From: Bradyrhizobium sp. CCGE-LA001
GTDB lineage: Bacteria; Pseudomonadota; Alphaproteobacteria; Rhizobiales; Xanthobacteraceae
Reading direction: 5' to 3'
NCBI RefSeq assembly: GCF_000296215.2
Contig: NZ_CP013949.1
Span: 1,419,501-1,483,500, forward strand
Length of the DNA: 64,000 nt
Both the position numbers and the translations under genes were made by a program. Every line of letters starts with the position of its first letter. The stretch's first letter is position 1. The notes under the pieces were generated by a model. The model was given only the letters and a program-made list of their open reading frames with translations, made no database searches and was not told the DNA's origin. This document shows, one piece after another, positions 54,354 through 64,000 of this stretch.

Positions 54354-54917
54354 CTAGGCAGATAGCACTTCCTTCACCACGCGCACGTCAACCTCGCGCT
54401 CGACGTAAGTCCACTCTTCGGTCTGCCTTAGCATCGCAACTAGCTCCTCGAACAGTGAGGCGTGAACCGGCGCGAATTCGAACCAGGTCAGGAAGTCGAA
54501 GGGACCGCCGAGGTCGCGGCAGTGGTAGAGTTGCCGCGCGATCGCGGGCAGATAGCGCAGGCTGCTCGCGATGTGGTGCGATCTGTCCTCGAAGATCTTG
54601 CGGCGCTCTTCCTGCGTCAGCTCCCACCAGGCCTGCGACTTGCGGATCGGGATCAACGCCGCGGAGGTTGCCTCGAGCCGGCCGAGGCCGGCCTGCACGG
54701 CAACGAGCTGCTCCTTCTCGGCGCGCTCGGTGTAGCGCAAGCTGCTCGCGACGCCGGCCAGCCGCCAGGCATTGCGCGAGGGCACGAGCGGCAACGAGAC
54801 GGCCTCGCTGTCGGTCACCGACAGCGCCGGCACGAAGGGCAGGGGCTCACCCGTCACGGGCGAAAGCGACGTTACGCGCCAACCCCCGCTGTGGCCGCCT
54901 CGAAACGTCCTGAACAT
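54354..54917 (-). CDS. Chlorite-dismutase-like protein
   Basis: 187-residue protein that resembles the chlorite dismutase/HemQ superfamily: RTFRGGHSGGWRVTSL, RSHHIASSLRYLPAIARQ, and GGPFDFLTWFEFAPVHASLF followed by the conserved LFEELVAMLRQTEEWTYVER. Whether it binds heme or acts on chlorite cannot be told. ATG at 54917 is the probable start. It is divergent from dnaG. Confidence 0.7.
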   Translation of the reverse strand: MFRTFRGGHSGGWRVTSLSPVTGEPLPFVPALSVTDSEAVSLPLVPSRNAWRLAGVASSLRYTERAEKEQLVAVQAGLGRLEATSAALIPIRKSQAWWELTQEERRKIFEDRSHHIASSLRYLPAIARQLYHCRDLGGPFDFLTWFEFAPVHASLFEELVAMLRQTEEWTYVEREVDVRVVKEVLSA

Positions 54918-55093
54918 GCCGCCATGGAAGCGTGGAACCAAGCCGGGTTCAAGTAGCTCGTTATTCCGGCAGTGCAAATGGTGGCTGCGGCCTGTGAACA
55001 GCGCGCATAAGCCCGACAAACCTAGCCTTTGGCTCGGCCGTCCCTATATCCCTGATCCTTCGCCCGACTCAAACGCTCGGCTAAACTCACCCC

Positions 55094-57115
55094 ATGCGCT
55101 TCACGCCCCAGTTCCTCGACGAGCTTCGCGCCCGGCTTTCGGTCTCCGAGGTCGTGGGCAAGCGCGTCAAGCTGAAGAAGGCGGGGCGGGAGTGGAAGGG
55201 GCTGTCGCCGTTCCAGCAGGAGAAGACGCCGTCCTTCTACGTCAACGACCAGAAGGGTTTTTACCACGACTTCTCCTCCGGCAAGCATGGCGACATCATC
55301 ACCTTCGTGATGGAGACCGACGGCGTACCGTTCGCCGAGGCCGTGGAGCGGCTCGCCAACATGGCGGGCTTGCCGCTGCCGGCGGTGACGCCGGATGCCG
55401 CGCGACATGAGCAGCGCCGCCGCACCCTGCACGATGTCATGGATCTCGCCGCGAAGTTCTTCGCGGAGACGCTGGCCTCGCGGCTTGGCGCCAAAGCGCG
55501 CGGCTATCTCGCCGACCGTGCCATCTCGCCGGCGACGCAATTGCAGTTCCGTCTCGGCTATGCCCCGCCCGATCGCTTCGCGCTGAAGGAGCATCTCGGC
55601 AAGCTCGGCGTCTCCGTCGAGGACATGGTCGAGACCGGCCTGCTCATTGGCGGCGACGACATCCCCGTGCCCTATGATCGCTTCCGCGATCGCGTGATGT
55701 TTCCGATCACGGATTTGCGCGGCCGAATCATCGCATTCGGCGGGCGCGCGCTGGAGAAGGACGTTCCGGCGAAATATTTGAACTCGCCGGAGACGCCGCT
55801 CTTCCACAAGGGCGACAATCTCTACAACCACCAGACCGCGCGCGCCGCATCCCACAACGGTGCGCCGCTGATCGTGGTCGAAGGCTATGTCGACGTCATC
55901 GCCATGGTCACCGCGGGCTTTGCCGGCGCCGTTGCGCCGCTCGGCACCGCGCTCACAGAGAGCCAGCTCGCGCTGCTCTGGAAGATGGCGGATGAGCCGA
56001 TCCTCTGCTTCGATGGCGACCGCGCCGGCCAGAAGGCGGCGTATCGCGCCGCCGACCTCGCGCTGCCGTTCCTTAGCCCCGGAAAGAGCCTGCGCTTCGC
56101 GCTGCTGCCGGAGGGGCAGGACCCCGACGATCTCGTCCGCTCCGGTGGACGCGGCGCGATTGAGGAGGTGATTGGAGCTGCACGTCCGCTCGCCGACATG
56201 ATCTGGTCGCGCGAGCTCGAAGGCGGCAATTTCGCCACGCCCGAGCGCCGCGCCGCGCTGGAGGCCCGCATCAAGGAGCTGTCCAACGGCATCCGCGACG
56301 AGGTGGTGCGGCGCTATTATCGCGACGAGTTCATCGAGCGGCTGCAGCGCACCTTTGCCCCCGAAGGCGGGCGCGGCGGCTTTGGCGGCCGCGGCAATTT
56401 CCGCCAGGGTGGCGGCCGCTCCTTCCAGCCCCGTGGCGCGGGGGGCGCGAATCGATTCGGCGGCCAAAGTTTTGGCGGAGGATTTGGCGGAGGGCGTCGC
56501 GGCCCGCCCGGTTCCATCCCGCTGCCCTCCGGTCCCTATCAGGCCGCCAGCCCGCAGCTGGCGGCCAGCCCGATCATGCGGGGCCAGCGCAGCGCCATTT
56601 CCCGCCGGGAGGCCCTGATCCTGCAAAGCCTGATCAACCACCCCTGGCTGCTGCACGAGCACCTGGAAGAGGTTGCCGCCCTGGAGCTGGCCCACCCCGA
56701 GGCGCACAAGCTCCGGGCCGGCATCATCGCCGCCTTCGCCAACGACCATCATCACTCGCCGGACCCAGGCGAGCAGGCGGAGAAGATGCGCTCTGACCTC
56801 GAAAAGGGCGGATTTTCGCAAGTCCTTCAAAGGGTTGAGGGCGGCATCACGACCGCGGCGGTGTGGGGCGCCCGCGAAGGCGCGGCAAGGGACGACGTTC
56901 TCGCCACTTGGCATCAGCTGGTTGCCTTGCATCGGCAATGGCATTCACTACTTAGAGAGCTGAAAGACGCCGAGCTGGCCTTGGGGGAGGACCCCAGCGA
57001 GGCCAATTTGGCATGGCTGCGTGACGTCAAGGCTCGGATAGGCGAAGTCGACGGGACCGAGGCCCTCATCGAGGGTTTTGGCGAGCTGTCGGGCCGGCTC
57101 CAGAAGAGCGTGTGA
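55094..57115 (+). CDS. dnaG: DNA primase
   Basis: 673-residue primase that lays RNA primers at the replication fork. The N-terminal domain has the frame of a zinc ribbon, but the four ligands of the CHCC type are replaced: Ser38, Gln41, Asp59 and Ser62 (GLSPFQQEKTPSF and YHDFSSGKHGD). The RNA polymerase domain includes the catalytic TOPRIM acids Glu263 (VVEGYVDV) and Asp307/Asp309 (CFDGDRAGQ). About residues 423-475 are a Gly/Arg-rich RGG-like linker. The C-terminal helicase-binding domain follows (about 500-670). It leads into rpoD, 376 bases downstream. Confidence 0.96.
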   Translation: MRFTPQFLDELRARLSVSEVVGKRVKLKKAGREWKGLSPFQQEKTPSFYVNDQKGFYHDFSSGKHGDIITFVMETDGVPFAEAVERLANMAGLPLPAVTPDAARHEQRRRTLHDVMDLAAKFFAETLASRLGAKARGYLADRAISPATQLQFRLGYAPPDRFALKEHLGKLGVSVEDMVETGLLIGGDDIPVPYDRFRDRVMFPITDLRGRIIAFGGRALEKDVPAKYLNSPETPLFHKGDNLYNHQTARAASHNGAPLIVVEGYVDVIAMVTAGFAGAVAPLGTALTESQLALLWKMADEPILCFDGDRAGQKAAYRAADLALPFLSPGKSLRFALLPEGQDPDDLVRSGGRGAIEEVIGAARPLADMIWSRELEGGNFATPERRAALEARIKELSNGIRDEVVRRYYRDEFIERLQRTFAPEGGRGGFGGRGNFRQGGGRSFQPRGAGGANRFGGQSFGGGFGGGRRGPPGSIPLPSGPYQAASPQLAASPIMRGQRSAISRREALILQSLINHPWLLHEHLEEVAALELAHPEAHKLRAGIIAAFANDHHHSPDPGEQAEKMRSDLEKGGFSQVLQRVEGGITTAAVWGAREGAARDDVLATWHQLVALHRQWHSLLRELKDAELALGEDPSEANLAWLRDVKARIGEVDGTEALIEGFGELSGRLQKSV

Positions 57116-57491
57116 TGAAAGAATCATGCGGACGGCCGGGGCCGGAACCGCTAAAAGACTCGCCAAATCCTGGGTTTGGCGGCAAAAACAGGGTTAATCG
57201 AGGCTTAACGGTCTTGTAGCACTTTGGCCCAGAGGCGGCCGCAGGCAGAACAGACGCGTCAGGAATGAATCCGCGCAATCGCTGTTGGCACTACACCTGC
57301 ATCCGCTGCGACAAAGAGGCTGACGAAGCGTTAGGCAATTCCGGCGAGAGAGAGTTGGGGGTGGCGAGAGACATGTGCGCCGCCCTTTCTGTGTCGAGAG
57401 CTGCCGAAGCGAGAGCGTCGAGCAACAGGTTCATGTGAATTCAGGCAGGCGCGGCGCGCGGTCTGCATTGAAGCGCGTTTAGGAGCAATGG
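57116..57491. other. dnaG-rpoD intergenic region
   Basis: 376 bases without a gene. A short hairpin CGCCAAA / TTTGGCG lies at 57161-57181 with no T-run. The rest presumably holds rpoD promoters; I cannot mark one with confidence. Confidence 0.5.
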
Positions 57492-59636
<2,145 letters not shown>

Positions 59637-59657
59637 TCGTAGGCTGCGATCCAAAGC

Positions 59658-59687
59658 AAAACGGCGGGCTTTTGCCCGCCGTTTTTT
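59658..59687 (+). terminator. Rho-independent terminator of rpoD
   Basis: Stem AAAACGGCGGGC / GCCCGCCGTTTT with loop TTTT and more T after it. Confidence 0.92.
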
Positions 59688-59695
59688 GTTCTGTT

Positions 59696-59776
59696 CGTCA
59701 TTGCGAGCGCAGCGAAGCAATCCAGAGTCTATCCGCGGTGGGATTCCTGGATTGCTTCGCTGCGCTCGCAATGACG
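59696..59776. repeat. Palindromic repeat, CGTCATTGCGA family
   Basis: CGTCATTGCGAGCGCAGCGA mirrored by the closing arm TCGCTGCGCTCGCAATGACG. Second copy of the element at 36677. Confidence 0.9.
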
Positions 59777-59792
59777 CGGAGAAATTGGAGGC

Positions 59793-60029
59793 CTACTTCT
59801 TCTTCGCCCCCACCCGCTCGATCCGCTTGATCTCCAGCGGCGGCCGACCGCTCTTCTCTGCGATCTCGCGGTCCTGCTCCATGATGAAGCCGCGGGCAGG
59901 GTCGTCGCCGTCGAGGCCGCCGAGCAGCTCGGCGGGGACGCGGCGGTTGGAGCGCTGGGAATCGTCCTCGTAGACGACGTTGAAGAAGGCGAATTCGCCT
60001 TTGGGGTTGGTTCCGGGTTTTTTGGCCAT
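59793..60029 (-). CDS. Small conserved hypothetical protein
   Basis: 78-residue charged protein: MAKKPGTNPKGEFAFFNVVY, a middle with RRVPAELLGGLDGDDPARGF, and a basic tail VGAKKK. No family known to me; conserved in bradyrhizobia judging from its clean codon pattern and start. ATG at 60029. Confidence 0.65.
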   Translation of the reverse strand: MAKKPGTNPKGEFAFFNVVYEDDSQRSNRRVPAELLGGLDGDDPARGFIMEQDREIAEKSGRPPLEIKRIERVGAKKK

Positions 60030-60676
60030 GGCGGCTTGTCGTCGATAGCAGCGCCGCAGTCAAATGACTTCGGCGGTTGTCGACATCAACGTCGCACCGG
60101 ATCGGTGAATGGCCCGCAGCAGGACTGCAATCGTTCATCGCGGAAGCGGGGCGCCTGCTGCGGCCCTTGCCTCAATAAACGGCGGGCCGCGAAGCCCGCC
60201 GTTTATCTTGGTTTTCAGTGTCGCCCGGGGCTGGCGGGGCGACAACCTAGAATAGAATGCTATCGGCTGTGTGCTGCGATGGCAAGACCCATCGTGGTGG
60301 CGTTGATGTCGCAGCGTGCGTATCAGTTATGCGCCTGTCGCGGTGTCGCTTCGATGCTGCATCGAAGCAATTGCTTGGGCAGTCAAATCAGTCTGTTCAG
60401 ATGGCTGCTCGCACAGCGCTACGCATTGTAGGAAAGCGCGCCTGCCTGCACATCTTTCCTCCTGCGTGCGGAAGTGCGCCGGTTGAGTTCCACTATCGGG
60501 CGCATGTCTCAACGCGTGCACCTGCGCGGCGTGAGCGGTGATGAGGAAGCCGAGAGCAGCAACACCAGCGCCACGCCGGATGAGCTGTCGGCGAAGATCG
60601 GCTTGCCGCTTTGACGCAAATCCGGTTCCCGGGCATGATCGATGCTTTCCGCGCCCGTTCTTCAGAGGATTCCCGC
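60030..60676. other. Gene-free region
   Basis: 647 bases. A strong hairpin at 60177-60204 (stem AAACGGCGGGC / GCCCGCCGTTT, no clear T-run) resembles the rpoD terminator. A 36-codon frame at 60504-60614 starts MSQRVHLRGVSGDEEAESSN, but there is nothing to support it. Otherwise no feature. Confidence 0.5.
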
Positions 60677-61483
60677 ATGCTGAGACCGCTACTCGCCGCC
60701 GCCGTCGTCCTTTCTCTGGCCGGCGGGTCGGCGCAGGCCGCGCGCTGCGGCGGCGACTTCAACACTTTCGTCGCCACCATGACGCAGGAAGCACAGGCCG
60801 CCGGCGTCTCCGCGAGCGTGACCAGTGCGGCGCTCAGCGGCGTGACGCCTGACCCTGCGGTGCTCGCCTTCGACCGCCGCCAGCGCTACACCTTCAACAA
60901 GACCTTCGAGCAATACGTCTCCACCCGCGTCGGGCCCGGCCGCATCAATGGCGGGCGCGCGCTGCTGCAGCGCCATGCCGCGCTGCTCTCGCGCGTCGAG
61001 CAGAAGTTCGGCGTGCCGCGCTATATCCTGGTCGCGATCTGGGGGCTGGAGAGCGATTTCGGCAAGGGCGACATCGGCAAGATGCCGGTGGTGCGCACCC
61101 TTGCGACGCTCGCGCATGATTGCCGCCGCACCGACCTGTTCCAGGGCGAGCTGCTCGCGGCGCTCAAGATCGTGCAGCGTGGTGACCTGCCGCTGCGCGA
61201 CCTCGTCGGCGCGTTCGCCGGCGAGATCGGCCAGACCCAGTTCCTGCCGTCGTCCTACATCAAATACGGCGTCGACTTCGACGGCGACGGCCATGTCGAT
61301 CTCCGCCACAGCATCCCCGACGTGCTCGCCTCGACCGCGAACCTGCTCCACGTCAGCGGCTTTAGGATGGGCCAGCCCTACGGCGAAGGCACGCCGAATT
61401 TCGAAGCCATGCGCGAGTGGAACAGGGCGGTGGTGTATCGGAAGACGATCGGCTATTTCGCCGATCGGCTGATGGGGCAGTGA
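60677..61483 (+). CDS. Lytic murein transglycosylase (MltB-type)
   Basis: 268-residue exported peptidoglycan lyase. Signal peptide to about residue 23 (LRPLLAAAVVLSL to AQA). The catalytic Glu is in ILVAIWGLESDFGKG; GEIGQTQFLPSSYIKYGVDF and GDGHVDLRHSIPDVLAS are the SLT_2 motifs. Lacks the C-terminal peptidoglycan-binding domain of longer members. ATG at 60677 puts the signal peptide first; an ATG at 60635 is also possible. Confidence 0.88.
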   Translation: MLRPLLAAAVVLSLAGGSAQAARCGGDFNTFVATMTQEAQAAGVSASVTSAALSGVTPDPAVLAFDRRQRYTFNKTFEQYVSTRVGPGRINGGRALLQRHAALLSRVEQKFGVPRYILVAIWGLESDFGKGDIGKMPVVRTLATLAHDCRRTDLFQGELLAALKIVQRGDLPLRDLVGAFAGEIGQTQFLPSSYIKYGVDFDGDGHVDLRHSIPDVLASTANLLHVSGFRMGQPYGEGTPNFEAMREWNRAVVYRKTIGYFADRLMGQ

Positions 61484-61630
61484 AGACACTGCTGACAGAC
61501 AGAGCCCTCGCGCTGCATATTCGGTGTCATCGCCCGGCTCGACCGGGCGATCCAGTACCCGGGACAGCAGTGATTGAGCCGAGAAGCCGCGGCGTACTGG
61601 ATTCCCCGCCTTCGCGGGGAATGACAGCCT

Positions 61631-61712
61631 GTAGGATGGGTAGAGCGCAGCGAAACCCATCGCCCTCCTTGCGGAAACCCGATGGGTTTCGCTTTCGCTC
61701 TACCCATCCTAC
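61631..61712. repeat. Palindromic repeat, GTAGGATGGGTAGAGCG family
   Basis: GTAGGATGGGTAGAGCG at one end and its reverse complement CGCTCTACCCATCCTAC at the other; inner CGAAACCCATCG / CGATGGGTTTCG arms. Between convergent genes. Confidence 0.9.
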
Positions 61713-61722
61713 GAACTGACAC

Positions 61723-62553
61723 TCATTTCCCCTTCGCCATCCTCTCCAGCTTCCGTTGCAGCGGCGCCCAATACGTTCCCGGGCGGAAGCGCTGCAGGAG
61801 GTCCATGAAGCGGGCGTCGTTGCCGATCAGGATGCGCGGCTCGTTCTTCTCGATGCCCCGGATGATGCGCAGCGCGGCGTTCTTCGGCGTGGTCTTCGCG
61901 GCGTTCTCGAACCGCTCGATCGATTGCGCGCGGCGGGCATTGTCGGTGACGCCGATTCCGGTCCGCGAATTGCGCGCGATCGCGGTGGCGACGCCGCCGG
62001 GGTGCACCACCGACAGCCTCACCGGACTGCCCGTGACGCTGAGCTCGTGCCGCACGCTCTCGGAAAAGCCGCGCACCGCGAACTTGGCCGCCGCATAGGC
62101 CGATTGCCCCGGCGGCGCGATGATGCCGAAGATCGAGGAGAGGTTGACGATGTGCGCCTCGGGTCTCGTCTTCAGATGCGGCAGGAAGGCGCGCGTGCCG
62201 TGCACCACGCCCCAGAAATTGATGTCGAACAGCCAGTCCATCTGCGCCTGGTCGATCTCCTCGAACGCGCCGAGCAGCGCCACGCCGGCATTGTTGACGA
62301 CGATGCCGAGCGCGGGATGTGTAGTGGTCGCCTCGCTCGCGAATTGCGCGATGTCCTCGGGCTCGCCGACATCGACGCGATGCAGGCTGATCTTGCGCCC
62401 CGTTCCGATCTCGGCTGCCAGCGCTTTCAATCCGCCCTCGTCGCGATCGGCCAGCGCGAGATCGCAGCCGTGCTGCGCGAGCTCGATGGCGAGCGCGCGG
62501 CCGATGCCGCTGGCCGCTCCCGTGATGGCGGCGGCGCCCCGAATCGCAGTCAT
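61723..62553 (-). CDS. SDR family oxidoreductase
   Basis: 276-residue short-chain dehydrogenase. Coenzyme loop TGAASGIGRALA, NNAGVA, the catalytic Ser in LSSIFGI and Tyr/Lys in YAAAKFAVRG. The Asp after strand 2 (ALADRDEG) favours NAD. The substrate is unknown. Start ATG at 62553 fits family N-termini; the open frame upstream is not conserved. Divergent from a response regulator. Confidence 0.92.
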   Translation of the reverse strand: MTAIRGAAAITGAASGIGRALAIELAQHGCDLALADRDEGGLKALAAEIGTGRKISLHRVDVGEPEDIAQFASEATTTHPALGIVVNNAGVALLGAFEEIDQAQMDWLFDINFWGVVHGTRAFLPHLKTRPEAHIVNLSSIFGIIAPPGQSAYAAAKFAVRGFSESVRHELSVTGSPVRLSVVHPGGVATAIARNSRTGIGVTDNARRAQSIERFENAAKTTPKNAALRIIRGIEKNEPRILIGNDARFMDLLQRFRPGTYWAPLQRKLERMAKGK

Positions 62554-62673
62554 GTTTCCCCCGTCAAGTCGCGTCATGCGGAACTTCGATTTACATTTTT
62601 TCATATTGGAACCGAACCGCAAGCGGATTGGCTCCTTAACATTCGTTACGCAAGCAAGCATTGGGAGCCGCCG

Positions 62674-63048
62674 ATGGGACAAGCACAACCATTTCGTGCA
62701 ACAGCGCTGATTGTCGAAGATGACGTCATGCAGCGGGAGATGCTCAGTCTTCTGCTTGAAGAGAGCGGCTATCAGGTGATCCAGTGCGAAAGCGCCGAGG
62801 CGGCCGAACGCGTCCTCGACAAGAACGCCGGCGCGCTCTGCCTGATGATGACCGACGTCCAACTCGCCGGCCGCATGAACGGCGTCGAGCTCGCGCACGT
62901 CGCCAAGGATCGCAACCCCAAGCTCGACGTCGTCGTCACCTCGGGCCGTCCGTTAAAGCAGCCCTTGCCCGACGGCGCGAAGTTCTGGGCCAAGCCCTGG
63001 GCGCCGCTCGACGTGCTCCGCGAGGCCGAGATCGCGCAGCTGTCCTGA
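62674..63048 (+). CDS. Single-domain response regulator
   Basis: 124-residue receiver domain. Acidic pair in IVEDDVMQREML, phospho-acceptor Asp61 in MMTDVQLAG, Thr/Ser in VVTSGRP and Lys in FWAKPW. No output domain, so it acts by protein contact or as a phosphate sink. No kinase is adjacent. Start ATG at 62674 after GGGAGCCGCC. Confidence 0.9.
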   Translation: MGQAQPFRATALIVEDDVMQREMLSLLLEESGYQVIQCESAEAAERVLDKNAGALCLMMTDVQLAGRMNGVELAHVAKDRNPKLDVVVTSGRPLKQPLPDGAKFWAKPWAPLDVLREAEIAQLS

Positions 63049-63098
63049 CGACTGTCCGGCCGCTTTTGCGAAGCGAGGGGCGGTGATAAGGTCGGCCC

Positions 63099-63710
63099 AT
63101 GACCTGGTCCTTCCTGCTCACCTCGCTCATCGTCGTCGCTTCGCCCGGCACCGGCGTGCTCTACACGCTGGCCGCCGCGCTCACCCGCGGCTCGCGTGCC
63201 AGTATCGCGGCGGCGTTCGGCTGCACGCTGGGGATCGTGCCGCACATGATCGCGGCGATGCTCGGTCTTGCCGCCGTGCTCCACACCAGCGCGCTCGCCT
63301 TCGCCGCCTTGAAATGGTGCGGCGTGGCGTATCTGCTCTACATGTCCTGGCAGGCGCTGCGCGAGACCGGCGCGCTCGCAGTCGAGGGCAAGATCGCGGA
63401 GCGGTCGAATGGCCGCGTCATCGCGACGGGCTTCCTGATCAACATCCTCAATCCCAAACTGTCGATCTTCTTCCTCGCCTTCCTGCCGCAATTCATCGCG
63501 CTGGATGAGGCCCATGTGCTGGCGCGGATGCTGGAATTGAGCGGCGCCTTCATGGCGATGACCTTTGCGGTGTTCGTCGTCTATGGCCTCTGTGCCGCCG
63601 CAGTGCGCGAGCGCGTCATCTCCCGTCCCGCCGTCATGGCCTGGCTGCGCAGAAGTTTCGCCGCCGGCTTCGCCGCCCTCGGCGCCAAGCTCGCGTTTGC
63701 GGAGCGGTAG
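63099..63710 (+). CDS. LysE family translocator
   Basis: 203-residue membrane exporter. N-terminal TSLIVVASPGTGVLYTLAAA and GCTLGIVPHMIAAMLGL; ILNPKLSIFFLAFLPQFI is the typical family segment. Exports amino acids or related compounds; substrate unknown. Follows the response regulator by 50 bases on the same strand. Confidence 0.88.
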   Translation: MTWSFLLTSLIVVASPGTGVLYTLAAALTRGSRASIAAAFGCTLGIVPHMIAAMLGLAAVLHTSALAFAALKWCGVAYLLYMSWQALRETGALAVEGKIAERSNGRVIATGFLINILNPKLSIFFLAFLPQFIALDEAHVLARMLELSGAFMAMTFAVFVVYGLCAAAVRERVISRPAVMAWLRRSFAAGFAALGAKLAFAER

Positions 63711-63733
63711 GTCTCTTCAACCCTTGGAAAGGT

Positions 63734-63820
63734 CGTCATGCCCCGGGCTTGTCCCGGGCATCCACGTTCTTCGAGCTGCGCGATAAGTCGTGGATGGCCG
63801 GGACAAGCCCGGCCATGACG
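63734..63820. repeat. Palindromic repeat, GTCATGCCCGGGC family
   Basis: CGTCATGCCCCGGGCTTGTC at one end and ATGGCCGGGACAAGCCCGGC plus CATGACG at the other. Fifth element of this family. Confidence 0.88.
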
Positions 63821-63856
63821 CTGTCGGACCATCTACACTTCCAACACGCACCCAAT

Positions 63857-63878
63857 AAAAAAGCGGGCCTGCGCCCGC
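63857..63878 (-). terminator. Rho-independent terminator of the lysine-rich gene
   Basis: Minus strand GCGGGC, loop GCAG, GCCCGC followed by TTTTTT. Matches the end of the gene ending at 63951. Confidence 0.85.
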
Positions 63879-63950
63879 CATCTTCCGCTCGATCCTGCCC
63901 GACGCCCGGGCGGAGCGAAACTCCACCCGGGCAAAGAGAAAGAAGCCTCG

Positions 63951-64000
63951 TTACTTCTTCTTCGCCGCCTTCTTGGCCTTCTTCGCCTTCTTCTTCGCCG
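63951..64000 (-). CDS. C-terminus of a Lys/Ala-rich protein (partial)
   Basis: The window ends inside this minus-strand gene. Only the last residues AKKKAKKAKKAAKKK before TAA are visible, a histone H1-like or DNA-binding basic tail. The rest lies outside the window, so the family cannot be named. A terminator is present downstream. Confidence 0.75.
   Translation of the reverse strand, partial: AKKKAKKAKKAAKKK

Noticed and set aside
55022..56944. 640-residue frame opposite dnaG
   Set aside because: Same artefact; composition is Arg/His/Asp-rich with no motif.
60036..60431. 131-residue frame in the region after rpoD
   Set aside because: Irregular composition, poor start and no recognisable pattern; treated as noncoding.
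60504..60614. 36-codon frame MSQRVHLRGVSGDEEAESSN...
   Set aside because: A possible small protein, but no ribosome site of note and no way to test conservation here.

Overview
This window is chromosomal DNA of a Bradyrhizobium-like alphaproteobacterium (Nitrobacteraceae). The evidence is high GC with strong GC3 bias, and the gene order lrp / trxB-lsrB / greA / carB as known from rhizobia. Further support comes from a histidine tRNA without G-1, a phasin, a serC leader motif, DnaG with a degenerate zinc motif, and several families of long palindromic intergenic repeats. Most of the window is core metabolism and housekeeping. I see no prophage, CRISPR array, intact insertion sequence or secretion cluster.

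Layout. 0-8.5 kb: an XRE regulator with a perfect palindromic operator, a SulP anion transporter, an aroE paralogue, an FMN L-lactate dehydrogenase, glmM and a fosmidomycin-resistance-type MFS pump. 8.5-16.6 kb: two outer-membrane beta-barrels, a GST, a GNAT enzyme, the serine operon serC-serA behind a structured leader, and a thiolase. 16.6-22.4 kb: an AI-2E-family permease, a large PAS histidine kinase of the PleC/DivJ/PdhS type, and a phasin. 22.7-27.7 kb: the most accessory stretch. It starts at tRNA-His and holds a decayed leucine-rich-repeat gene, tenA, a truncated frameshifted copy of an AEC transporter, a secreted vanadium-haloperoxidase-like phosphatase, a SnoaL protein, and the intact AEC gene. 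27.9-37.3 kb: a CoA-transferase/CoA-lyase pair, a ParA-like orphan, two very small membrane proteins, a dapA-like gene, lsrB-trxB, lrp and greA. 37.5-45.5 kb: carB and carA separated by about 2.6 kb carrying an odd tRNA, a methyltransferase, Dps and a cupin, followed by a YqeY-domain protein. 45.6-54.9 kb: catabolic and small regulatory operons (epoxide hydrolase, acyl-CoA synthetase, MarR; ArsR with two SRPBCC proteins), exporters and amidohydrolases. 55-64 kb: dnaG-rpoD, a lytic transglycosylase, an SDR, a lone receiver domain, a LysE exporter and the end of a lysine-rich protein.

The most interesting signal is the 180-base stretch upstream of the dapA-like gene. It has the architecture of a leaderless, ribosome-controlled attenuator like rhizobial trpL. 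A consensus-like promoter would start transcription on the A of an AUG, and the 24-codon leader ORF has two adjacent Lys codons directly before hairpin arm 1. Four complementary segments follow, and the last forms an intrinsic terminator just before dapA. Other items worth checking are the tRNA-Cys-like gene with an even-sized anticodon loop near carB, the primase lacking all four zinc ligands and carrying an RGG-rich linker, and several well-formed operators.

Coordinates of starts were chosen from Shine-Dalgarno spacing and family N-termini. Product calls come from recognised motifs only; no database search was possible.
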